A stretch of DNA of 5,004 bases from Candidatus Krumholzibacteriia bacterium (GTDB taxonomy: Bacteria > Krumholzibacteriota > Krumholzibacteriia > LZORAL124-64-63), in contig JADGEP010000185.1 in NCBI GenBank assembly GCA_016744275.1, positions 2,453 to 7,456 on the forward strand, in the 5' to 3' direction. Shown here in pieces: positions 1-5,004 of this stretch. Each line of letters opens with the position of its first letter. Within the stretch, counting starts at the first letter, position 1. Made by a program: the position numbers and the translations under genes. Below the pieces are notes generated by a model, which was not told the origin of the DNA, did no database searches, and was given only the letters and a program-made list of their open reading frames with translations.

Positions 1-815
1 ATGTTGCGCAGCGGTTTACCGTCAGGGCCAAAGACTTCAACCAGATACTCGGACGTGCGCCGGAAAACGGCGATTTGCCCGCCTGTGCCGACGACCCAGT
101 TGTTGATGAAGTCGTTGTCGTCATCGGTGGAGATGGAGATGCTACCGCCGCTTTGGGTTTCCATGCTGTGTAAAACCTTGTGCTGCAGGCTGCCGTCGAG
201 GCCAAATGTGCCCAGGGTGTGGCGAATCTCGGCGCTGCCCTCGTTAAAACGCGTGCTGAAGAGGCCCATAACCATGCGGTCGCCGTCCATAGTCAAGGTT
301 TGCACGTGGCTGCGTTCGCCTTCGCCGTCGCCCAGTTCGATGCTGGGACGGGGCAAGCCTTCATGATCGAGAACGACCATGTGGCTGGGCATCATTTCGA
401 CGATGCCGATATTGCGGTCCGGCAATAGAGCCAGGCTGATGGCGTTGCGAAACTCACCGGGCCCATCACCTTCATGACCAAGAGTGCGGTGCACTTCACC
501 GGTGGGGCTCACTTCGTAAACCGTGCTCATGACCGCATCCAGCAAATAGGTGGTGCCGTTGTGGGCGCGCTGGGCGTCGGTGACCAGACCGAAGAGGACC
601 TCGTCTTCGTCGCCGATCCTCCACTGGGGTTCGGGCCTGATCACCGACGGCTGGTTCATTGGCTCGGTGGGATTGTAGACGGTCAGGACACCATCTTCGC
701 GGTCCTCATGTCCTTGCCAGGCGGGGGCGGCCAAAGCTGTCATGGCCGTCAAAATCAAAACCACGACCAACCCCATCAGGGCAGTCGGCGTGTTTCTCGG
801 CGGAAAAATCTTCAT
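1..815 (-). CDS. Exported six-bladed beta-propeller-like protein (3' end beyond left edge)
   Basis: This minus-strand frame stays open from an ATG at 815-813 to the left edge, giving 271 residues without a stop. The N-terminus is a Sec-type signal peptide: a short basic head (K2, R7), a hydrophobic core at about residues 12-28, and a likely cleavage after ALA (27-29). The mature part is rich in Asp/Glu and shows repeating units of about 40 residues that read as propeller blades: roughly 75-122, 124-161, 170-215 and 238-271, each with turns such as SPTGE, GLDGS and GPDGK. The GDGPGEF motif (116-122) is typical of NHL/6-bladed propeller proteins in environmental bacteria. About four blades are visible, so perhaps a third of the protein is missing. 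It probably acts in the periplasm, at the outer membrane or outside the cell. Ligand and function are unknown, and no catalytic residues are recognisable. A GGAG at 822-825 supports the start. The gene is divergent from the kinase/regulator pair and may share its control region. Confidence 0.85.
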   Translation of the reverse strand, partial: MKIFPPRNTPTALMGLVVVLILTAMTALAAPAWQGHEDREDGVLTVYNPTEPMNQPSVIRPEPQWRIGDEDEVLFGLVTDAQRAHNGTTYLLDAVMSTVYEVSPTGEVHRTLGHEGDGPGEFRNAISLALLPDRNIGIVEMMPSHMVVLDHEGLPRPSIELGDGEGERSHVQTLTMDGDRMVMGLFSTRFNEGSAEIRHTLGTFGLDGSLQHKVLHSMETQSGGSISISTDDDNDFINNWVVGTGGQIAVFRRTSEYLVEVFGPDGKPLRN

Positions 816-821
816 GGGTAA

Positions 822-826
822 CTCCG
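822..826 (-). promoter_or_regulatory. Shine-Dalgarno site of the propeller gene
   Basis: Read on the minus strand, CGGAG lies here with a 6-nt spacer before the ATG at 815-813. It fixes the start of the exported protein and gives a complete signal peptide. Confidence 0.7.
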
Positions 827-894
827 GGAATGGGGGTGGTTGCGACTCGTTCACCTCAGGACGCACAGTGTAGGACAACAGTTGCAGTTCGTTC

Positions 895-934
895 AGTTAA
901 GGGATGTTAGCAGGTGTTAAAGATTGTTAATCAA
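895..934. promoter_or_regulatory. Four 10-bp-phased GTTAA direct repeats, probable response-regulator operator
   Basis: Seen directly: GTTAA at 896, GTTAG at 906, GTTAA at 916 and GTTAA at 926, each exactly 10 bp from the next. The last three are preceded by T (TGTTAA/G) and the first by A. The sequence between the cores is not conserved, so this is a set of phased half-sites, not a simple duplication. Known: OmpR/PhoB-family regulators bind head-to-tail half-sites about one helical turn apart; the CpxR box, GTAAA-N5-GTAAA, has the same layout and a similar core. Inference: the site binds the OmpR-type regulator encoded at 2652-3353 and controls the kinase/regulator operon, the divergent propeller gene, or both. 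It lies 48-87 bp upstream of the kinase ATG and 80-119 bp upstream of the propeller ATG. Confidence 0.55.
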
Positions 935-969
935 CGCGTTTGCGACTGGTTGTGGCGGCGAAGGCGCTG

Positions 970-975
970 TATCAT
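970..975 (+). promoter_or_regulatory. Possible -10 element (TATCAT) for the kinase/regulator operon
   Basis: TATCAT matches the sigma-70 -10 consensus at four of six bases. It ends 6 nt before the kinase ATG at 982, so initiation 7 nt downstream of the element would fall on the start codon. No good -35 lies at 16-18 bp spacing (the hexamer at 947-952 is TGGTTG), which would suit an activator-dependent promoter driven from the GTTAA repeats. The match is short and could be chance. Confidence 0.25.
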
Positions 976-981
976 TTGCCC

Positions 982-2655
982 ATGAAAGAAAATGGTAAAA
1001 CCGGAAAAGGCATGCCCCGCCTGTTTGTGATCCTCAGTTTGGCCCTGGCCGGATTGATGGTGCTGCAGGTGTTGTTGTTGAAATACGCCTGGGATCTGAA
1101 AGAGCAATCCTTCACACGGGGGGCCCAATCGGCCTTGGCGGCCACGGTGCTGGCCATGGAAACCCGCGAGATCGAAGGCAGCGCCCACGAGATCTTTTTT
1201 GGCCAGGGCGACTCTTCCTACTCCGTCACTTCAGTGGTGGTGTCCGGCAATGACGCTGCGACGGTGATCGCGCCGCCATCGCCAGCCTTGGTACCGGATG
1301 TGGAGCATTTTCCCCACCGCTCCCGGCATACCTCCCGCAACCGTTTTCAGCGCATCACCGAGGACATCCGCGGCGTAGGCGGCCAGGATTCCGTCATGGT
1401 GATTGTCAGCACTGGCCTGGACTCGGACATCGATAGCTATGCGTTGCACACCAGCGACCGGCCAGTGGCCTTGCGACGGGTAGTGGGCGAGTGGATCAAC
1501 CGCGCGCCCAAACCGATTACCGAACGATTGGATGAAGCAGAAATTGCCGAGGTGATGCAGGTGGAGCTGGCCAAGTTGGGAATCAACGCCACCCCGCGCT
1601 TTGGAGTCGTGAAGCCGGCCAACAACGGGCTTTTCGATTTTACGGCAGGCGCCAACGGTTTCACCACATCCAGCCACAGGCGCAGCGGGTCTTCGCCAGA
1701 AGTCGTGTTGGCCAGCGGCAATATTACCGACGCCGAACTATTCGACAGCCCTTATCGCCACGAGCTTTTTCCCTTGGATCCGTTCTCGTCCCCATTTGAC
1801 CTGGTGATGGTCTTTCCTGAGCAGCGGATGTATCTCTTTTGGCAAATCTGGCCTTTATGGCTGGCTTCGATTCTTTTCATCGCAGTCATCATCACCAGTT
1901 TCGCCCGGGCCTGGCGCACCAATGTCGAGCAACGCCGCTTCGCCGACCAGTTGATGGATTTCATCAACAACATGACCCACGAATTCAAGACTCCCATTTC
2001 GACCGTGGGGTTGGCTGGAGAGGCAATCACCCGGGATGATGTGCGCGATAAGCCCGAGGTCCTTTCACGGTATGTGGGAATGATACGGGACGAAAATGAA
2101 CGCATGCACCGTCAGGTCGAAAAGATTTTGCAGATGGCCCGCTTTGAGCGCGGTGATATCGAACTGAAGCACGCGCCAATTGACGTGCACGCTTTGTTGC
2201 AGGGAGTCTGTGAATCATTCAGTCTGCAGATCGAACAGCGTGGAGGGGATTTGGTTCAGGCCTTGCAAGCCACCGCCTGGGAAGTGCATGGCGATCGCGT
2301 GCATCTGGAAAGCATCTTCAGCAATCTGGTGGACAACGCCGTGAAGTATTCTCCGGAGGCCCCGCAGGTGAAAGTGGCCACGTCGGTGGACGATCGCTTC
2401 CTGGTCGTCAAAGTCACTGATCAGGGTCTGGGCATCGACCGAGACAATCAACGACGGGTATTCGACAAGTATTACCGCTGCCCGACCGGCAACCGCCACG
2501 ACGTCAAAGGTTACGGATTGGGCCTGAGTTTTGTCCAAAGCCTGGTGCTGGCCCACGACGGTTTCGTGGAGTTGCACAGTTTGCCAGGGCAGGGCACAAC
2601 CGTTACGGTGAGTCTGCCCCTGCTGACCGCTGCTTCGGCAAAGGATGAACAATGA
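982..2655 (+). CDS. Membrane sensor histidine kinase, RprX-like
   Basis: This 557-residue protein autophosphorylates on a histidine and passes the phosphate to the regulator encoded directly downstream. TM1 is at about 13-33, followed by a periplasmic sensor domain of about 250 residues and TM2 at about 289-308. A short linker with no recognisable HAMP domain leads to the HisKA domain, with the H-box HEFKTP and phospho-acceptor H333. The ATPase domain has an N-box (NLVDNAVKYS, N452), G1 (DQGLGID, D480), an F-box (VFDKYYR, 493-499) and G2 (GYGLGL, 510-515). All key residues are intact. The sensor domain keeps signatures I associate with Bacteroidetes RprX-type kinases: a GI..TPRFGV stretch (200-209) and SPYRHELFP (256-264) just before TM2. 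The signal is unknown. I chose the ATG at 982 because it places TM1 at a normal distance from the N-terminus; a TTG at 940 would add 14 residues. Neither start has a clear Shine-Dalgarno sequence. The stop codon overlaps the regulator's ATG. Confidence 0.95.
   Translation: MKENGKTGKGMPRLFVILSLALAGLMVLQVLLLKYAWDLKEQSFTRGAQSALAATVLAMETREIEGSAHEIFFGQGDSSYSVTSVVVSGNDAATVIAPPSPALVPDVEHFPHRSRHTSRNRFQRITEDIRGVGGQDSVMVIVSTGLDSDIDSYALHTSDRPVALRRVVGEWINRAPKPITERLDEAEIAEVMQVELAKLGINATPRFGVVKPANNGLFDFTAGANGFTTSSHRRSGSSPEVVLASGNITDAELFDSPYRHELFPLDPFSSPFDLVMVFPEQRMYLFWQIWPLWLASILFIAVIITSFARAWRTNVEQRRFADQLMDFINNMTHEFKTPISTVGLAGEAITRDDVRDKPEVLSRYVGMIRDENERMHRQVEKILQMARFERGDIELKHAPIDVHALLQGVCESFSLQIEQRGGDLVQALQATAWEVHGDRVHLESIFSNLVDNAVKYSPEAPQVKVATSVDDRFLVVKVTDQGLGIDRDNQRRVFDKYYRCPTGNRHDVKGYGLGLSFVQSLVLAHDGFVELHSLPGQGTTVTVSLPLLTAASAKDEQ
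2640..2645 (+). promoter_or_regulatory. Shine-Dalgarno site inside the kinase gene, for the response regulator
   Basis: AAAGGA lies 6 nt before the regulator ATG at 2652, within the last codons of the kinase. Together with the ATGA overlap at 2652-2655 it indicates translational coupling of the two proteins. Confidence 0.7.
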
Positions 2656-3353
2656 CGGCGCCTGTGAAACTGCTATTGCTGGAAGACGATCCCAATTTGG
2701 GCTTGATCATTGAAGAGTCGTTGGTGCGCGAAGGCTTCGCGGTGGAACGTCATCTCGATGGTAAGGCGGGCCTGCAGGCGTTGGCCGAACGTTCCTTCGT
2801 GCTCTGCCTGGTCGACGTGATGATGCCCGAAATGGACGGTTTCACATTTGCCGAAGAATTGCGTTCGTTGGGAAATAAGACTCCATTCATTTTTTTGACA
2901 GCCCGCTCGATGGTCGAAGATCGGATCACGGGCTTCAAGCTGGGCTGTGATGACTACATCACCAAGCCGTTCAGCATGGAGGAGTTGTTGTTGCGCATCC
3001 AGGCGGTCCTCAGGCGTCAGGAAGCCGGCGGTGGCGCCATTTCATTGCCCGATGGACCCATTCCCCTGGGCAACTATGTCTTTGATCCCAAACCCATGAC
3101 GCTCACCCTGGCCGATCAGGTGCAACGCCTGACCGAACGCGAAGGCGAGCTGCTGGCCATGTTGGCCGCCAGTCTCGACCAGACCCTCGAGCGGGACGTG
3201 GCTTTGCGGGCGATCTGGCAAGACGATAGCTACCATGCGGGGCGCAGCATGGACGTCTTTATCTCGAAGTTGCGCAAGCATTTGAGTGGAGACCCCCAAG
3301 TTGAGATACGCTCGGTGCATGGCCGTGGGTTTCGGTTGATGGTGCACGAATAA
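2652..3353 (+). CDS. OmpR/PhoB-family response regulator, RprY-like
   Basis: This 233-residue protein is a cytoplasmic DNA-binding transcription factor, switched by phosphorylation by the upstream kinase. The receiver domain (about 5-122) has the acidic pair D12/D13, phospho-acceptor D55 in LVDVMMP, the switch residues T83 (FLTAR) and Y102, and K105 in the ITKPFS motif. A short linker leads to a winged-helix Trans_Reg_C domain (about 137-232), with its first helix near RLTEREGELLAML (159-171), the recognition helix around 198-211 (RSMDVFISKLRKHL) and the C-terminal wing hairpin with HGRGFRL (223-229). Length and layout are normal for the family. The sequence around 82-122 strongly recalls Bacteroidetes RprY. 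The gene overlaps the kinase by four bases and almost certainly forms an operon with it. The best candidate target in the window is the phased GTTAA repeat at 895-934. True regulon members cannot be deduced from the sequence. Confidence 0.96.
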   Translation: MTAPVKLLLLEDDPNLGLIIEESLVREGFAVERHLDGKAGLQALAERSFVLCLVDVMMPEMDGFTFAEELRSLGNKTPFIFLTARSMVEDRITGFKLGCDDYITKPFSMEELLLRIQAVLRRQEAGGGAISLPDGPIPLGNYVFDPKPMTLTLADQVQRLTEREGELLAMLAASLDQTLERDVALRAIWQDDSYHAGRSMDVFISKLRKHLSGDPQVEIRSVHGRGFRLMVHE

Positions 3354-3417
3354 TCCGACCGGAAAAATGTGGTTCCCAGGGCCCCGATAGGGTATTGTTC
3401 GGGGGCAACACGGGATC

Positions 3418-3447
3418 AGCGGTTCCCCCTCCGGGCGGCCGCTTTTT
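3418..3447 (+). terminator. Probable intrinsic terminator after the kinase/regulator operon
   Basis: AGCGG (3418-3422) pairs with CCGCT (3439-3443), and CCC/GGG pairing inside the loop can extend the stem past an asymmetric internal loop. A run of five T (3443-3447) follows immediately, its first T being the last paired base. It lies 65 bp after the regulator stop. The stem is imperfect, so termination may be partial. If the transporter promoter lies upstream of it, this would instead be a leader hairpin. Confidence 0.5.
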
Positions 3448-3449
3448 CA

Positions 3450-3476
3450 TGGCCCCTCGCTTGCCAGCTCGGGCCA
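3450..3476 (+). repeat. 6-bp GC-rich inverted repeat in the transporter leader
   Basis: TGGCCC (3450-3455) and GGGCCA (3471-3476) are perfect reverse complements separated by 15 nt. No T-run follows, so it is not a second terminator. It could be an operator, a 5'-UTR hairpin, or chance in GC-rich DNA. TTGCCA at 3461-3466, in its loop, matches five of six bases of a sigma-70 -35, but no convincing -10 follows at the right distance. Confidence 0.3.
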
Positions 3477-3500
3477 GGCTCCCTCATTCCCATTCTATTC

Positions 3501-3505
3501 GGAGG
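3501..3505 (+). promoter_or_regulatory. Strong Shine-Dalgarno site of the POT transporter
   Basis: GGAGG lies 5 nt before the ATG at 3511. It decides the start and puts the ExxER motif of TM1 at residues 23-27, the usual place for bacterial POT proteins. Confidence 0.8.
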
Positions 3506-3510
3506 CGACC

Positions 3511-5004
3511 ATGACCCAGGCCCAAGCAGAGGTCCCCAAGGGACATCCCCGCGGCTTAAAAGCCCTGTTCTTTACAGAGATGTGGGAGCGGCTCGGCTTC
3601 TACCTGATGCTAGGGATCCTTTTCCTGTACATCATCGACACCGAGCGCGGCGGCCTGGGATTCACCACCGCGGTGGCCGGCGAAATCTACGGCACCTATA
3701 TGGCGTTCGTTTATTTCACGCCCTTCATCGGTGGCATGATCGCCGATCGCCTGTTGGGCTATCGCCGCAGTGTTTTGATTGGTGGGCTGCTGCTGGCGGC
3801 CGGATATTTTGCTCTGGGCATCCGCTCCATGCCCACTTTCTACGCCGGACTGGCGTTGCTCTGCTTTGGCAACGGTTTCTTCAAGCCCAACATCTCCGCC
3901 ATGGTTGGCAACCTTTACGCACCGGATGATCCCCGCCGCGACGCCGGCTTCAACATTTTCTACATGGGCATCAACATCGGCGCGACCATCAGCGCTCTGT
4001 TGGCTGCTCCGCTGCGAAACTTGTGGAGTTTCAACATGGCCTTCAGCGCCGCGGGCGTGGGCATGCTCATCGGCGTGATCGTCTTGTTGATCAACTGGAA
4101 GGGCCTGGCCGACGCCGACCGTAAACCTGAGGTCAGCGAAGGTGATTTTGGCCTGAAGCAGGTTGCCCTGATGATTCTGCTACCAGCGGCCGTATTTGGT
4201 GTTGGCGGTTATTTCCTGGGCGGCATCCTGCCCTTCGTGACCAATTCCATCGGGCCGGTGACCTTCGGCTTCATCATCGGCATGTTGCCCATCATGGCCT
4301 ACTTTGGCTACCTGGTGCGCAGCGCGGGCCCCGAAGAAAAACCGGGACTGGCTGCGTTGATACCCGTCTATGTTGCTGGTGGTGCGTTCTTTATGGTGCT
4401 TCACCTGAGTGGTGGACTGATCACGGTTTTTGCTGAGCACAATACCGACCGCCGCGCCGAGTGGGTGCCCACGGCAACCGAGTTTTATGCCCAGAAGGCC
4501 GCGCCTTCCTATTTTCACAACGCTTCAGCAGACCTCGAACGGCCAGATGAACGCACCCTGTTCGTCGTGCCGGACGAGACCGAATCCATGTTTGGTGCGC
4601 GCATCCTGAGTGAGTCTGCGGTCGATGGTATTCGCAGTGACGTCGCCAGTGGGGTCACGGTGGCCAATGCGGGTGATGAAGGTGTGGACGGCCTGTTCGC
4701 CTGCAAGATTTTCCCCGATGCGAACGTTGATATCAGCAGCTCCAAGGACGCGCACGGGGTGGCGACCACCAGCGTCAAAATCGTCCCTGAAAAAACCGAA
4801 GCTGTGGGCGAGGTGGCTTTGTCGCGCCGGATCGACGGCCAGATCATTCCGGTGGTCATGGTGGGCCAAGAGACCTACGACGGCGTATACCATGGCGTGG
4901 ACGCCAACGCTGAACGCCTGGCGCCCGGCAAATACGTGCGCCTGCTCAACGCCGAGTTGCTGACGGGATTCCTGAACCCGTTCTTTGTCGTGATCTGCAC
5001 ACCT
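3511..5004 (+). CDS. POT/PTR-family proton-coupled peptide transporter with TM7-TM8 insert (3' end beyond right edge)
   Basis: The frame is open for 498 codons to the right edge. It encodes an inner-membrane MFS transporter that probably imports di- or tripeptides with protons. Seen: the ExxER motif in TM1 (E23, E26, R27), the MFS loop motif GGMIADRLLGYRR (74-86), GNGFFKPNIS in TM4 (120-129, with K125 at the conserved binding-site lysine) and FYMGINIG in TM5 (150-157). These are the PTR2-type signatures. TM1-TM6 are followed by two extra hydrophobic helices (about 220-270), as in bacterial POTs, and then TM7 ending in TVFAEHNTDR (about 305-314). The usual short loop is replaced by about 165 mostly polar residues (316-480). 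The family's TM8 motif then resumes with LNPFF (488-492). The last helices and the C-terminal glutamate region are missing. Spacing and a probable upstream terminator suggest its own transcription unit, with no evident functional link to the two-component pair. Exact substrates cannot be read from the sequence. Confidence 0.93.
   Translation, partial: MTQAQAEVPKGHPRGLKALFFTEMWERLGFYLMLGILFLYIIDTERGGLGFTTAVAGEIYGTYMAFVYFTPFIGGMIADRLLGYRRSVLIGGLLLAAGYFALGIRSMPTFYAGLALLCFGNGFFKPNISAMVGNLYAPDDPRRDAGFNIFYMGINIGATISALLAAPLRNLWSFNMAFSAAGVGMLIGVIVLLINWKGLADADRKPEVSEGDFGLKQVALMILLPAAVFGVGGYFLGGILPFVTNSIGPVTFGFIIGMLPIMAYFGYLVRSAGPEEKPGLAALIPVYVAGGAFFMVLHLSGGLITVFAEHNTDRRAEWVPTATEFYAQKAAPSYFHNASADLERPDERTLFVVPDETESMFGARILSESAVDGIRSDVASGVTVANAGDEGVDGLFACKIFPDANVDISSSKDAHGVATTSVKIVPEKTEAVGEVALSRRIDGQIIPVVMVGQETYDGVYHGVDANAERLAPGKYVRLLNAELLTGFLNPFFVVICTP

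Noticed and set aside
1..821. Plus-strand open reading frames at 1-366, 180-428 and 474-821
   Set aside because: They lie opposite the minus-strand propeller gene, which has a signal peptide, a Shine-Dalgarno sequence and a family motif. The plus-strand products look like low-complexity shadow translations without domains.
876..884. CAACAGTTG, an odd-length palindrome, and AACGCGTT at 933-940
   Set aside because: Both are too short to be called operators on their own in a 165-bp intergenic region.
940..981. TTG at 940 as an alternative, longer start of the histidine kinase
   Set aside because: It adds 14 residues with no Shine-Dalgarno sequence and overlaps the likely promoter region. The ATG at 982 gives a normal short basic head before TM1.
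1231..2652. Minus-strand open reading frames at 1231-1677, 1752-2105 and 2215-2652
   Set aside because: They are antisense to a complete histidine kinase with all catalytic motifs, and their translations show no recognisable domain.
3369..3929. Plus-strand open reading frame of 186 codons across the spacer and transporter start
   Set aside because: It covers the terminator-like hairpin and runs out of frame through the conserved POT motifs. Its product is Arg/Pro/His-rich, as expected of a shadow frame in GC-rich DNA.
4180..4893. Minus-strand open reading frames opposite the transporter insert (4180-4518, 4515-4859, 4525-4893)
   Set aside because: The sense frame is uninterrupted and returns to a conserved POT motif at LNPFF. 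The antisense products have no recognisable features.
4456..4950. Transporter insert as a frameshift or inserted foreign gene
   Set aside because: The same frame stays open through the insert and resumes the family motif afterwards, with no stop, repeat or element boundary. An in-frame domain insertion is the simpler reading.

Overview
The window (about 57% GC by impression) carries four genes of an ordinary-looking bacterial chromosome. Two are complete and one runs off each edge. From left to right they are: a minus-strand gene for an exported six-bladed beta-propeller-like protein (3' part missing); a divergent intergenic region of about 165 bp with a helically phased repeat; a plus-strand histidine kinase / response regulator pair joined by an ATGA overlap; a spacer of about 155 bp with a probable terminator; and a plus-strand POT-family (proton-coupled peptide) transporter whose 3' end is missing.

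Organism. The kinase and regulator look most like the RprX/RprY pair of Bacteroidetes: same gene order, same HEFKTPIS H-box context, and the same FGV and SPYR..LFP signatures in the sensor domain. However, three of the four genes have a good Shine-Dalgarno sequence at normal spacing, which is unusual for Bacteroidetes proper. The propeller protein, with its GDGPGEF motif, is a type common in environmental FCB-group genomes. I infer a Gram-negative bacterium of the FCB superphylum or a neighbouring candidate phylum, outside Bacteroidetes itself. This rests on recalled family resemblance, not on a search.

How the parts may work together. The kinase senses an unknown periplasmic or envelope signal and phosphorylates the OmpR-type regulator. 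The divergent region holds four GTTAA-like half-sites at exactly 10-bp intervals (895-934), the geometry expected of OmpR/PhoB-family direct-repeat operators. They lie about 50 to 90 bp upstream of the kinase start, so autoregulation of the pair and co-control of the divergent propeller gene are both plausible but untested. The transporter is probably a separate transcription unit.

Most notable points: the phased repeat, a possible leaderless start of the kinase mRNA, and a POT transporter with about 165 extra residues inserted in the periplasmic loop between TM7 and TM8. No mobile elements, CRISPR arrays, tRNA or rRNA genes were seen. I did not find a clearly new multi-gene system.
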